Positions 9,061 to 17,756 of a stretch of 64,000 nt of DNA are shown here, one piece after another. The stretch spans positions 39,051 to 103,050 of the forward strand of contig JBILMS010000003.1 of assembly GCA_044375415.1 (NCBI GenBank), read 5' to 3'. A program made the position numbers and the translations under genes. The stretch is from JAWXBG01 sp044375415 (GTDB lineage: Bacteria; Bacteroidota; Bacteroidia; Flavobacteriales_D; Sanyastnellaceae). Under the pieces are notes generated by a model that was not told where the DNA came from, did no database searches, and worked only from the letters and a program-made list of their open reading frames with translations. Numbering within the stretch: position 1 is the stretch's first letter; the number at the start of each line of letters is the position of its first letter.

Positions 9061-9200
9061 AAGTCCTGCGTGTCTACCAGTTCCACCACCCGGGCATGTG
9101 AGTACGGAGTTTTTAGAAACAGGAACAGGACGTTCGAAAAAACATTCCTGTTACCTACTTTTTTTACTCCTACTCAATACCTTTCCAAAAGAACGGTACT

Positions 9201-9233
9201 AAAAAAAAATCCCGACCTCTTTCGACCGGGATT
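9201..9233 (-). terminator. Terminator-like hairpin after tRNA-Gly
   Basis: AATCCCG (9208-9214) pairs with CGGGATT (9227-9233). On the minus strand the hairpin is followed by nine T residues. It begins right after the CCA of tRNA-Gly and would end that transcript before tRNA-Leu, or allow partial readthrough. Confidence 0.8.
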
Positions 9234-9234
9234 C

Positions 9235-9310
9235 TGGAGCGAGAGACGAGACTCGAACTCGCGACCCTAACCTTGGCAAGGTTATGCTCTACCAACTGAG
9301 CTACTCTCGC
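9235..9310 (-). tRNA. tRNA-Gly(GCC)
   Basis: A 76-nt cloverleaf: acceptor GCGAGAG/CTCTCGC, D-arm GCTC...GAGC, anticodon stem TAACC/GGTTA with loop TTGCCAA (anticodon GCC at 9275-9277), and T-arm GCGAG-TTCGAGT-CTCGT. The discriminator is U, as expected for glycine. CCA is encoded (9235-9237), unlike in the neighbouring tRNA-Leu. The 160 bp upstream (9311-9470) hold a weak TATATTCG promoter-like box and nothing else I recognise. Confidence 0.96.
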
Positions 9311-9470
9311 ATGATGTCAATAAAACTCCCAAAACGGGCTGCGAATATAGTATCGTTTTTTACAACGGGAAATCTTCAACCAAAAAAAAACTTTGAATCG
9401 CCTCTATCCATTGAAAATCAGGGCTCAGGAATAGAAATGTGCTCGAATAATGAACCTTGTCCGACTCGGA

Positions 9471-10709
9471 TTACTTCAGTTTTGCCGACAAATACATCAT
9501 GATCTGCTCGGTCGCCCCCAGATTTTCAGACACAAATCGTTTGGAATTCGAACCCATTTGATGCATCATTTCTGGTTCATTCAAAATCTGACACATGCTC
9601 TGAACGAGATCCGGTGGTGATTCGACAGATAAGGCTCCGCCACATTCAATCAATCCGCGTGCTTCGTCGAACTTTTGCCAAGTAGGTCCAAAAAACAAAG
9701 CTTTTCCATAGACCGCAGCCTCCAGAGTATTGTGAATGCCTTTACCATAGCCACCACCAATAAGCACAACATCTGCGTAACGATAAATCATGGATAGTTT
9801 TCCGATAGAATCTATGACCAACACATTTTTTGTCTGCTCCGATTCAGAATTATTTTCAGACCACAACATCGCTTCTTCACCAAAATACGAAAGCATTTCC
9901 TGAACACGATTTTCATTTACCTCATGAGGTGCGATTATCAAGGCAAGTTCGGGTATATTCGATTGTACTTCTTTAGCAATGATTTCTTCAGTTGAATAGC
10001 TGCTTCCAATCACTAGAATTTGTCGTCCCTTACAAAACGAATCTAGTATCGGATCAGACCAAGTTTGATTTGCAATTTCAACAACTCGATCGAAGCGGGT
10101 GTCGCCAACAATCGTGAATGAATTTATCGAGAGTTGTCGAAGTAGTTCTGCAGATTTAGAATTCTGTACAAAAAAGTGATCGAAACATTTTAGCACATTA
10201 ACCCAAAAACCACTTTTCGACTTAAAAAATCGCTGATCTTCTCTGAAAATTGTGGAAATTGAAATAATCGGAATCTCCTTTGATTTCAGGGTAAATAGGT
10301 AATTAGCCCAAAATTCATATTTTACAAATATCACTAACGAAGGTCTTGATATATCAACGAATTTGGCAGCGTTCGAAAGCGTGTCAGCCGGGAGATAAAA
10401 AACACCATCTGCTTGTTTGTAATCTTTTCGAATTTCATATCCACTGGGAGAAAAAAAAGTGAGCAAAATTTGAACGTTTAGTTGCTCTTTTTTGAGGGAT
10501 TCTATAACCGGTCTTCCTTGTTCAAATTCACCTAAGGATGAACAATGAATCCAAACGAGTTTTCCGGGATGATTTTCCCGCCATTTAGTCAATTGAGAAA
10601 TCCAATTTTTCCGTCCTGCCACCCAATGTTTCGCCTTTGGATGAAACAGGGCAGCAACATGGATGAAAAAGAGATAAAACCAAATACCGATATTATACAG
10701 AATCCTCAT
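9471..10709 (-). CDS. kdtA: 3-deoxy-D-manno-octulosonic acid (Kdo) transferase
   Basis: A 412-residue GT-B glycosyltransferase (GT30) that transfers Kdo from CMP-Kdo to the lipid A precursor at the inner face of the cytoplasmic membrane. An N-terminal membrane anchor (LYNIGIWFYLFFIHVAALF) is followed by the family block WIHCSSLGEFEQGRPVIE, whose Glu is the expected catalytic base. Then come FVKYEFWANYL, GDTRFDRV and a C-terminal nucleotide-binding half (GGGYGKGIHNTLEAAVYGKALFFGP, shown here only as a family block). The ATG at 10709 is chosen because it follows the upstream gene's stop (10711) by a single base; a longer frame would overlap that gene. It forms an operon with the beta-barrel gene. 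Confidence 0.92.
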   Translation of the reverse strand: MRILYNIGIWFYLFFIHVAALFHPKAKHWVAGRKNWISQLTKWRENHPGKLVWIHCSSLGEFEQGRPVIESLKKEQLNVQILLTFFSPSGYEIRKDYKQADGVFYLPADTLSNAAKFVDISRPSLVIFVKYEFWANYLFTLKSKEIPIISISTIFREDQRFFKSKSGFWVNVLKCFDHFFVQNSKSAELLRQLSINSFTIVGDTRFDRVVEIANQTWSDPILDSFCKGRQILVIGSSYSTEEIIAKEVQSNIPELALIIAPHEVNENRVQEMLSYFGEEAMLWSENNSESEQTKNVLVIDSIGKLSMIYRYADVVLIGGGYGKGIHNTLEAAVYGKALFFGPTWQKFDEARGLIECGGALSVESPPDLVQSMCQILNEPEMMHQMGSNSKRFVSENLGATEQIMMYLSAKLK

Positions 10710-10710
10710 A

Positions 10711-11463
10711 TCAATCGAAGTAGAACTCGTTGGCTGCGCGTTCATACAAATGTAGGACCCAGCCAAATCGAAGCCCTAGCAACATATCAAATCTAGGCTC
10801 GTTGTCTATTGTTCCCGTATCGAAATTGATAGCTCGGCGCCCTTCGGTCCAGCCTTCAATGGCTTCAAGTCCTATGTAAAAATTGACAACCCGACTATTA
10901 CTCATATTGAAATATCCTAAAAACTGATTCGCTGCAAAGCCGTTGGTGAGCCTATCATAACCTTTCAGGTACTCTCCTTCGAGTTGGGCAATAGTTGATT
11001 CTTGATGTTCTAAGCGAATTTTATGTTGTAAAAAGCCGATACCGCCATAAATCAGCAAACCACTGTTTTTATTCTTCCCTATGATCGGAAAAAGCCGACC
11101 ACCATTTAAACTCAAATGATAACCGCGTTCTTGAGCAGAAACAATTGACGGAACGCCCTGATCGTCGAGGATTTCACCTTGATCTGTAAAGAGATTCTGC
11201 ATCAAACCGGGTTCTAAAACACGATTTCCAAAAATGTAAGTGCCTTTCACACCGTAATACCAATTGGTCTTCGACTTTATATGAAAACCAATCCCTAGAG
11301 CGAGATTATCGCGAAAACGATCGGCTAAATCTCCGCCCGCACCGTGATAGCCAAAATGGATATCGACGTGAGGCGTAAACAAACTCGAATCCTGAACCTG
11401 ATTTTGAGCTTGGCTTGTAATACAACAAATAAGGAGTGCGAGGGAGCAGAGGATTCTGATCAT
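10711..11463 (-). CDS. Outer-membrane beta-barrel-like protein, unknown function
   Basis: A 250-residue protein with signal peptide MIRILCSLALLICCITSQAQ. The mature part has alternating aromatic/glycine strands (HVDIHFGYHGAGGDL, LALGIGFHIKSKTNWYYGVKG, LLIYGGIGFLQHKI) and ends in short amphipathic strands, as in small outer-membrane barrels of this phylum. It is cotranscribed with kdtA (1-nt spacing), so a link to LPS or outer-membrane biogenesis is plausible but only inferred from position. A perfect -7 box lies just upstream of its ATG. Confidence 0.72.
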   Translation of the reverse strand: MIRILCSLALLICCITSQAQNQVQDSSLFTPHVDIHFGYHGAGGDLADRFRDNLALGIGFHIKSKTNWYYGVKGTYIFGNRVLEPGLMQNLFTDQGEILDDQGVPSIVSAQERGYHLSLNGGRLFPIIGKNKNSGLLIYGGIGFLQHKIRLEHQESTIAQLEGEYLKGYDRLTNGFAANQFLGYFNMSNSRVVNFYIGLEAIEGWTEGRRAINFDTGTIDNEPRFDMLLGLRFGWVLHLYERAANEFYFD

Positions 11464-11467
11464 GTGC

Positions 11468-11475
11468 CAAAGCTA
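11468..11475 (-). promoter_or_regulatory. -7 box (TAGCTTTG) of the barrel-kdtA operon
   Basis: A perfect match to TAnnTTTG, ending 4 nt before the ATG at 11463. The transcript would therefore have an extremely short leader. I do not see a good -33 TTG. The following A/T-rich stretch (11482-11530) is made of GAATTATG/GATGAT short repeats. Confidence 0.5.
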
Positions 11476-11720
11476 TTCATCTATTTGGAATTATGAATTA
11501 TGGATGATGATGAATTATGAATTATGAATGGGGTTCGCGGTTGACTTGAAGATTTACTTCGAAGGTGATGGGTGATGGATGAAGGATGCATAACTGGGAG
11601 GAGCCGAGGTTTTAGAGTAATAGAAGAACATCGATCCTGAGTGCAGCCGAGGGGGTGTGAGATGACGGGTTGCTAATGATGGGTCGTCCCCCTGAGTCCC
11701 ACGTATAAAATCCAACCGTG

Positions 11721-11910
11721 AGCGTTGAAAAAACCGTCGGAGAGCCTCACCCCTAGCCCCTCTCCAGAGGAGAGGGGACGTTCACGTTAAATTGAAAAAT
11801 GTTGTTTTCAAGAATGCGCGGCTTTAAAAAACGCAAACTTTTCAGTTTACAGAATCGATCCCTCTCCCCTGGAGAGGGCGGAGGGTGAGGCCTTCGAAGA
11901 AGAATGGTTT
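11721..11910. repeat. MITE-like dispersed repeat, copy 1
   Basis: About 190 bp bounded by inverted ends: AGCGTTGAA ... GCCTCACCCCT at the left, and AGGGTGAGGCC then AATGGTT at the right. Internal blocks CCCTCTCC and GGAGAGGG also pair. A second, diverged copy lies at 55922-56133 with the same ends. It contains no gene and could be a non-autonomous element. The short hydrophilic frames across it are artefacts. Confidence 0.7.
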
Positions 11911-12312
11911 TTCAAAACTAGAAAATGTAAAAATCTCATTTTCAACCATGTTCCACAACTTGTCATTGGCAGCTTGCCGTGTCCTTGAGCTCGTCGAAAG
12001 GGGGTGGGTGAAAGGTGTTGGGTAGCTTTATATGACAACCGTTCACATACCAAGGGCTTCAGTCCTATTTCAATTTTTTTTTGAGAATTCCGACATCCCG
12101 AAGATGTCGAACCCGGTGGCTTGAGCCCCGGGTGAGAAGATCGAATGGCGATTGGTGTAAATTGACGATTTGTCTTTGAGGGTTTTGGATGCTAGGTGAT
12201 GGGTGATGGTCTTCTTTATTCGAGAAACGTTGGCATTTCAAATCACGTCAACGTGGACTGCCGCCTGCCGACTGCCACCTGCCGACTGCCAACTTTTTCG
12301 TCGACTTCTCCC
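11911..12312. other. Non-coding gap with short direct repeats
   Basis: No credible gene is seen here. The stretch holds a CTTGAGCTCGTCGAAAGG motif related to the CCTTCGGCAAGCTCAGG motif in the 158-bp repeat, plus a short tandem of CTGCCGACTGCCACC-type units near 12257-12291. It separates kdtA (minus) from the aminotransferase (plus). Confidence 0.5.
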
Positions 12313-12320
12313 TACTTTTG
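12313..12320 (+). promoter_or_regulatory. -7 box (TACTTTTG) of the aminotransferase gene
   Basis: A perfect TAnnTTTG box 21 nt before the ATG at 12342. It overlaps the in-frame TTG at 12318, which is one reason to reject that TTG as the start codon. A T-rich -33 region is present but has no clear TTTG. Confidence 0.55.
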
Positions 12321-12341
12321 CGACCCTCAAAAAAAGATTAC

Positions 12342-13469
12342 ATGAAACAACTTCAAATGGTAGACCTTCTAGGTCAATATGAACAGGTTAAAGAACAAAT
12401 GGACAAGGCGATACTCGATGTCGTAACCTCATCTCTATATATAGGTGGCCCGCAAGTGAAAGGGTTTCAAGATGAATTAGAACACTATCTGGGAGTAAAA
12501 CATGTGATTCCTTGTGCAAATGGAACCGATGCTCTGCAAATAGCCATGATGGCATTAGGACTGCAACCCGGAGACGAAGTAATTACGGCAGCTTTTACCT
12601 ACGTGGCTACCGCTGAGGTAATTGCCTTGCTCCAGTTGAAACCGGTTTTGGTGGATGTGGATCCGGAGACCTTCAACATCGACTGCGAACAAGTCCGAAA
12701 TGCCATTGGACCAAAAACCAAGGCAATTGTGCCGGTGCATTTGTTTGGTCAATGTGCTAATATGGAGGAAATTCTGGCAATCGCATCAGAATCAAATATA
12801 TATGTTATCGAGGACACTGCTCAAGCAATAGGTGCGCGTTATACCTTTTCGGATGGCAAAACAGTTTCAGCCGGTTGCATGGGTCATATAGGCTGCACTT
12901 CATTTTTTCCTTCGAAAAACCTTGGATGTTATGGAGATGGGGGAGCGATGATGACCAATGATGATGATTTGGCGTTCAAAATCAGGCAAATAGCAAATCA
13001 TGGTCAGGGTCAACGCTATTATCATGATGTAGTTGGAGTAAATTCTCGTCTAGATGCCATCCAGGCCGCAATATTGAGAGTGAAACTTCCACACCTAAAT
13101 AAATACAATGAGCGCAGGGAAAAGGCAGCCTCATTTTACGACCATGCTTTTTCGGCTACATCGAAGCTCATAACCCCTGTTCGGGACTCTAAAAGCACCC
13201 ATGTATTCCATCAATATACATTAAAAACCAATGGAGTAGATAGAAATTCGATTCCTGACAAACTGGCTGTCAAAGGCATACCGTCCATGATTTATTACCC
13301 GGTTCCTTTACATCTTCAAAAGGCATATTCAAATTTGGGCTATTCTGAGGGTCAATTCCCTGTAACTGAGGATCTTTGCCGTCGAGTTTTTTCACTCCCT
13401 ATGCACACGGAGCTTACCAATGAACAACTGGAGTTTATTGTGGATGGAGTAATGGAAGCGATATCTTAA
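12342..13469 (+). CDS. DegT/DnrJ/EryC1 family nucleotide-sugar aminotransferase (WbpE-like)
   Basis: A 375-residue PLP enzyme of the sugar aminotransferase family. It shows CANGTDALQIAMMALG (cofactor phosphate region), AAFTYVATAEV, IEDTAQAIGA (the Asp that contacts PLP), TSFFPSKNLGCYGDGGA (the Schiff-base Lys in FPSK) and HGQGQRYYHDVVGVNSRLDAIQAA. The wording is very close to WbpE-type enzymes, which make UDP-2-acetamido-3-amino-glucuronate for O-antigen. The exact sugar substrate is inferred. It stands alone with its own promoter, so it is not inside a visible polysaccharide cluster. The frame's upstream TTG start (12318) is inside the promoter box. Confidence 0.85.
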   Translation: MKQLQMVDLLGQYEQVKEQMDKAILDVVTSSLYIGGPQVKGFQDELEHYLGVKHVIPCANGTDALQIAMMALGLQPGDEVITAAFTYVATAEVIALLQLKPVLVDVDPETFNIDCEQVRNAIGPKTKAIVPVHLFGQCANMEEILAIASESNIYVIEDTAQAIGARYTFSDGKTVSAGCMGHIGCTSFFPSKNLGCYGDGGAMMTNDDDLAFKIRQIANHGQGQRYYHDVVGVNSRLDAIQAAILRVKLPHLNKYNERREKAASFYDHAFSATSKLITPVRDSKSTHVFHQYTLKTNGVDRNSIPDKLAVKGIPSMIYYPVPLHLQKAYSNLGYSEGQFPVTEDLCRRVFSLPMHTELTNEQLEFIVDGVMEAIS

Positions 13470-13690
13470 GATTTTCACAATTCAAAGTTCAAAAATGACC
13501 TCGGAGCCTCCGGTTGAAGGGGTATAAAAATTCGAATTGTTGAAAACTTCCGGTTTCAATCGTTCGGTTTCCTTGAAAAGTCCGAAATCTGTTAAAATTT
13601 TAAAATACTGTAAAACAATATATTACAAGGAATATTTTATCCAAACGGCTACAAATCATGACTTCTGTAAAAATATTTTCACAATGACTG

Positions 13691-13720
13691 TTGCACGATT
13701 GAATATCGCTTGTACATTTG
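13691..13720 (+). promoter_or_regulatory. Promoter of the rpsL (str) operon
   Basis: TTG (13691-13693), 19 nt, then TACATTTG (13713-13720): the full Bacteroidota -33/-7 arrangement. The expected start gives a leader of about 58 nt before rpsL. It contains TTTTTGCGG and GCCAAAAA, which could pair weakly. The rest of the 315-bp gap (13470-13690) shows nothing definite. Confidence 0.75.
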
Positions 13721-13784
13721 CGCCCCCGTTTTTGCGGCCGTGTGAGCATTGCCAAAAAGGGAAAAAATAAGAGAAATTTAGAGA

Positions 13785-14165
13785 ATGCCAACCGTACAAC
13801 AACTTATCAGAAAAGGTCGTGAGACCTTACAGTACCGCAGCAAGTCAGCGGCTCTGACCTCTTGCCCACAACGCAGAGGTGTGTGCACCAAAGTGTACAC
13901 TACTACTCCTAAGAAGCCGAATTCGGCCCTTAGAAAGGTAGCTAAGGTTCGTCTGACCAACAAGTTTGAGGTAATCGCTTACATCGGCGGAGAAGGTCAC
14001 AACCTTCAAGAACACTCAATTGTTCTCGTAAGAGGCGGTCGAGTGAAAGATCTTCCGGGCGTACGTTATCACATCGTACGTGGTGCTTTGGATACTGCCG
14101 GTGTTAACGGCCGTGGACAGCGCAGATCTAAATACGGTACTAAGAGACCTAAAGTAAAAAAATAA
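13785..14165 (+). CDS. rpsL: 30S ribosomal protein S12
   Basis: 126 residues, normal length. S12 sits at the decoding centre of the 30S subunit and monitors codon-anticodon pairing. The conserved loops TPKKPNSALRK (about 41-51) and VKDLPGVRYH, sites of classic streptomycin-resistance changes, read as wild type. It is the first gene of the 33-gene cluster, 19 nt before rpsG, and is preceded by the TACATTTG promoter. The start matches the family N-terminus MPTVQQLIRKGR. Confidence 0.98.
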   Translation: MPTVQQLIRKGRETLQYRSKSAALTSCPQRRGVCTKVYTTTPKKPNSALRKVAKVRLTNKFEVIAYIGGEGHNLQEHSIVLVRGGRVKDLPGVRYHIVRGALDTAGVNGRGQRRSKYGTKRPKVKK

Positions 14166-14184
14166 CCGCGATATTATTTGATCC

Positions 14185-14652
14185 ATGAGAAGGAGAAAAG
14201 CCAAAAAAATTCCAGTACTACCAGATCCGGTTTTTAACGAGGTGGTGGTTACGAAGTTCGTAAACAACCTGATGTTGCAGGGTAAGAAAAGCACCGCTTT
14301 CGGTATTTTCTATGATGCTATCGACAAAGTTGGAACGAAGTCGGGCGAAAATGGTCTGGAAATATGGAGAAAGGCACTTGAAAATGTGACCCCAGCTGTT
14401 GAAGTACGTAGCCGCCGTGTTGGTGGAGCTACTTTCCAGATTCCATCTCCTATCCGCGATGATCGCAAAAGTTCTATGGCTATGAAATGGCTCATAGGAT
14501 ACGCTCGCAAACGCAACGAAAAAAGCATGGCCGACAAACTTGCCGGTGAAATCATGGCTGCTTTTAAGGAAGAAGGTTCTGCTTTCAAAAAGAAAGAAGA
14601 CGTTCACCGTATGGCAGAAGCAAACAAGGCTTTCTCACACTTCCGTTTCTAA
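14185..14652 (+). CDS. rpsG: 30S ribosomal protein S7
   Basis: 155 residues. S7 nucleates folding of the 3' major domain of 16S rRNA and contacts E-site tRNA and mRNA. The N-terminus MRRRKAKKIPVLPDPVF and the block RVGGATFQIP (the beta-hairpin region) are typical. It lies between rpsL and fusA (25 nt), the usual str-operon order. Confidence 0.98.
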   Translation: MRRRKAKKIPVLPDPVFNEVVVTKFVNNLMLQGKKSTAFGIFYDAIDKVGTKSGENGLEIWRKALENVTPAVEVRSRRVGGATFQIPSPIRDDRKSSMAMKWLIGYARKRNEKSMADKLAGEIMAAFKEEGSAFKKKEDVHRMAEANKAFSHFRF

Positions 14653-14677
14653 TCTGAAAGCCTAAAAGGAACCCAAA

Positions 14678-16783
14678 ATGTCAAGAGACCTTAAATATAC
14701 AAGAAATATCGGTATCGCCGCCCACATTGATGCGGGAAAGACGACTACCACCGAGCGTATTCTTTATTACTCCGGTGTGAACCACAAAATTGGTGAAGTT
14801 CACGACGGCGCAGCCACCATGGACTGGATGGCTCAGGAGCAAGAAAGAGGTATTACTATTACTTCTGCTGCTACTACCGTTTTCTGGAATTACCGTGATA
14901 ACCAATATCACATCAACATCATCGACACTCCGGGTCACGTGGACTTTACCGTAGAGGTAAACCGTTCACTCCGTATCCTCGATGGTCTTGTTTTCCTTTT
15001 TAGCGCCGTTGATGGGGTAGAACCTCAGTCTGAAACCAACTGGCGTTTGGCAAACAACTACAATGTTGTTCGTCTTGGATTCGTAAATAAGATGGACCGT
15101 CAAGGTGCCGACTTCCTCATGGTGTGTAACCAAGTGAGAGAAATGCTCGGTAGCAATGCCGTTCCTCTTCAATTGCCTATCGGTGCAGAAGATGATTTCA
15201 CAGGTGTAGTTGACTTGATCAACTTCCGCGGAATGATCTGGAATGAGCACGATAAGGGTATGACTTATCAGACTGTTGACATTCCGGCAGATATGTTGGA
15301 GGAAGCAACTATGTGGAGAGAAAAACTTCTCGAAGCAGTGTCTGAATACGACGACAACCTGATGATGAAATTTTTCGATGATCCTACTTCGATCACCGAA
15401 AGAGAAATCCTAGACGCTTTGCGTGCAGCTTGTCTCGACCATAAAATCGTTCCAATGGTTTGTGGTTCATCCTTCAAAAACAAGGGTGTACAAACCATGC
15501 TTGATCTGGTAATGGAACTTCTTCCAAGTCCATTGGACAAGGAAAGCGTAAAAGGTATCAACCCTGATACACTTGACGAAATTAGCCGTAAGCCCGATTA
15601 TAGCGAACCATTCGCAGCTCTTGCTTTCAAGATTGCGACTGACCCATACGTTGGACGACTTGCATTTATGCGTGCCTACTCAGGTATGCTTCAAGCAGGA
15701 TCCTATGTTCTGAATACCCGCAGCGGTAACAAAGAACGTATCTCACGTATCTTCCAAATGCATGCTAATAAGCAGAACCCTGTTGAAAGCCTTGGTGCCG
15801 GAGATATCGGAGCTGCAGTAGGTTTTAAGGATATTAAAACCGGTGATACTCTGTGTGATGAGAAAAATCCAATTGTTCTCGAAGCAATGGATTTCCCTGA
15901 GCCTGTAATCGGATTAGCAATCGAACCTAAAACTCAGGTCGATCAAGATAAAATGGGTATGGCTTTGGCAAAATTGGCCGAAGAAGATCCTACGTTCCGT
16001 GTTAAAACGGACGAAGAAACCGGTCAGACTATCATCAGCGGTATGGGTGAGTTGCACCTCGAAATTATCGTTGATCGCATGAAACGTGAGTTCAAAGTTG
16101 AATGTAATCAGGGTGCTCCCCAGGTTGCATACAAGGAAGCAATTACATCCGATGCAAATCACCGTGAAGTGTACAAAAAGCAAACGGGTGGTCGCGGTAA
16201 ATTCGCCGACATCGTTGTAAACATCGGACCAAACAACGACGCTGAAAAGCCAGGTTTGGTATTCGTAAATAATATTAAAGGTGGTAACGTACCACGTGAA
16301 TTCATTCCGGCTATCGAAAAAGGATTCAAGGAAGCCATGAACAATGGTGTACTTGCAGGATACCCACTCGACAGCCTGAAAGTTGAACTAAACGACGGTT
16401 CATACCACAACGTTGACTCCGACGCCCTTTCATTCGAATTGTGTGCGAAGATGGCCTACCGCGAAGCACTTCCAAAGTGTAAGCCGATCATCCTCGAGCC
16501 TATCATGAAACTCGAAGTTGTTACCCCTGCTGAAAACATGGGTGATGTAATCGGTGACTTGAACAAACGTCGCGGTGTGATTGAAGGAACCAGCGAAAGA
16601 AATAGAGCTACCGTTATCAATGCTAAAGTTCCACTTTCTGAAATGTTCGGTTACGTGACAGACTTGCGTACCATCACTTCAGGTCGTGCAACATCAAGCA
16701 TGGAATTCAGCAACTACGCTCCTGCCACCAACAGTGTGCAAGAGGCAGTTATTGCTAAAGTAAAAGGTAAAGCCAACGTATAA
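14678..16783 (+). CDS. fusA: Translation elongation factor G
   Basis: A 701-residue GTPase that drives tRNA-mRNA translocation on the ribosome. G-domain motifs are AHIDAGKTTTTERIL (P-loop, about 15-29), RGITITSA (switch I), DTPGHVDF (G3) and NKMDR (G4). Domains II-V follow, including GMGELHLEI and the C-terminal FGYVTDLR block. Length and order match the canonical factor. No tuf gene follows, so EF-Tu must be encoded elsewhere; rpsJ comes 21 nt later instead. Confidence 0.98.
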   Translation: MSRDLKYTRNIGIAAHIDAGKTTTTERILYYSGVNHKIGEVHDGAATMDWMAQEQERGITITSAATTVFWNYRDNQYHINIIDTPGHVDFTVEVNRSLRILDGLVFLFSAVDGVEPQSETNWRLANNYNVVRLGFVNKMDRQGADFLMVCNQVREMLGSNAVPLQLPIGAEDDFTGVVDLINFRGMIWNEHDKGMTYQTVDIPADMLEEATMWREKLLEAVSEYDDNLMMKFFDDPTSITEREILDALRAACLDHKIVPMVCGSSFKNKGVQTMLDLVMELLPSPLDKESVKGINPDTLDEISRKPDYSEPFAALAFKIATDPYVGRLAFMRAYSGMLQAGSYVLNTRSGNKERISRIFQMHANKQNPVESLGAGDIGAAVGFKDIKTGDTLCDEKNPIVLEAMDFPEPVIGLAIEPKTQVDQDKMGMALAKLAEEDPTFRVKTDEETGQTIISGMGELHLEIIVDRMKREFKVECNQGAPQVAYKEAITSDANHREVYKKQTGGRGKFADIVVNIGPNNDAEKPGLVFVNNIKGGNVPREFIPAIEKGFKEAMNNGVLAGYPLDSLKVELNDGSYHNVDSDALSFELCAKMAYREALPKCKPIILEPIMKLEVVTPAENMGDVIGDLNKRRGVIEGTSERNRATVINAKVPLSEMFGYVTDLRTITSGRATSSMEFSNYAPATNSVQEAVIAKVKGKANV

Positions 16784-16804
16784 CAGCGATATTAAAAAAC
16801 CATA

Positions 16805-17110
16805 ATGGCCCAAAAAATCCGCATCAAACTGAAGTCTTACGATCACAACTTGGTCGATAAGTCAGCAGAAAAAATCGTGAAGACAGTGAAGTCTACCGGT
16901 GCTGTAGTGAACGGACCTATTCCCCTTCCTACACACAAAAGGATCTACACTGTACTCCGTTCCCCTCACGTAAACAAGAAGGCACGTGAGCAGTTCGAAC
17001 TGAGTTCATACAAGCGTCTGCTCGACATCTATTCTTCTTCATCGAAGACTGTAGATGCGCTCATGAAGCTGGAGCTTCCAAGTGGAGTTGAGGTTGAAAT
17101 CAAAGTGTAA
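16805..17110 (+). CDS. rpsJ: 30S ribosomal protein S10
   Basis: 101 residues. S10 is a 30S head protein that also acts as NusE in transcription antitermination. The extended loop (GPIPLPTHKRIYTVLRSPHVNKKAREQF region) is conserved. As first gene of the classic S10 operon it is here joined to the str operon with a 21-nt gap and no visible new promoter. Confidence 0.97.
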   Translation: MAQKIRIKLKSYDHNLVDKSAEKIVKTVKSTGAVVNGPIPLPTHKRIYTVLRSPHVNKKAREQFELSSYKRLLDIYSSSSKTVDALMKLELPSGVEVEIKV

Positions 17111-17133
17111 TTAATCAAGTAATATAAACACAC

Positions 17134-17754
17134 ATGCCAGGTATAATTGGTAAAAAAGTAGGAATGACTAGCATCTATAGTGCCGCTGGGAAAAATATCC
17201 CATGCACAGTGGTGGAGGCTGGTCCATGTGTTGTGACTCAGATCAGAACTGAGGAGAAGGATGGATACAGCGCGGTTCAGTTGGCATTCGGCGACAAGAA
17301 GGAGAAAAACACCTCTAAGCCAATGATCGGACACTTCGCAAAAGCCGGAACAACTCCAAAAAGATTCGTAGTTGAGTTTCATGACTTCTCACAGGATTTG
17401 AAACTAGGAGACAAAATTGTCCTTGACGGACTCTTTGCCGAAGGTGAGTTCGTAGACGTAGTTGGTACCACCAAAGGAAAAGGTTTCCAAGGTGTTGTTA
17501 AACGTCACGGTTTTGCTGGAGTAGGTGAGAGCACTCACGGTCAACATAACCGTCTGCGCGCTCCGGGATCGCTCGGTGCATCTTCAGACCCATCGCGTGT
17601 ATTCAAAGGCATGCGCATGGCCGGAAGAACAGGTAACGCTCGTCGTACCGTGCAGAATCTAGAAATTGTTAAAGTGTTGCCGGAAGAGAATTTAATCCTC
17701 ATCAAAGGTGCTCTTCCCGGTTTTAATGGTGCAACCGTATTAATCATCAAGTAA
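17134..17754 (+). CDS. rplC: 50S ribosomal protein L3
   Basis: 206 residues. L3 is an early-assembly protein whose long loop reaches toward the peptidyl transferase centre. It starts MPGIIGKKVGMTSIY, with a loop block GHGFAGVGESTHGQ-like (read KRHGFAGVGESTHGQH) and the terminal ALPGFNGATVLIIK. It ends 2 nt before rplD. Confidence 0.97.
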   Translation: MPGIIGKKVGMTSIYSAAGKNIPCTVVEAGPCVVTQIRTEEKDGYSAVQLAFGDKKEKNTSKPMIGHFAKAGTTPKRFVVEFHDFSQDLKLGDKIVLDGLFAEGEFVDVVGTTKGKGFQGVVKRHGFAGVGESTHGQHNRLRAPGSLGASSDPSRVFKGMRMAGRTGNARRTVQNLEIVKVLPEENLILIKGALPGFNGATVLIIK

Positions 17755-17756
17755 TC

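Larger units (their letters stand above)
8292..9095 (-). tRNA. tRNA-Leu(UAA), split by a group I intron
   Basis: The 5' exon is 9061-9095: acceptor GCCCGGG, D-arm GTGGAACTGGTAGACAC, anticodon stem CAGGA, then CTT. The 3' exon is 8292-8340: AAAA, stem TCCTG, a 15-nt variable arm, T-arm ACGGG-TTCGATT-CCCGT, acceptor CCCGGGT and discriminator A. Joined, they give an 84-nt class II tRNA with loop CTTAAAA, so the anticodon is UAA (Leu). The break falls exactly between U34 and A35, the classic position of the cyanobacterial and plastid tRNA-Leu intron. The top acceptor pair is G-U. CCA is not encoded, so it must be added after transcription. The gene is last of a pair with tRNA-Gly upstream. Confidence 0.93.

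Noticed and set aside
9037..9270. Plus-strand frames over the tRNA genes and intron
   Set aside because: They are antisense to structured RNA genes and to the HNH frame.
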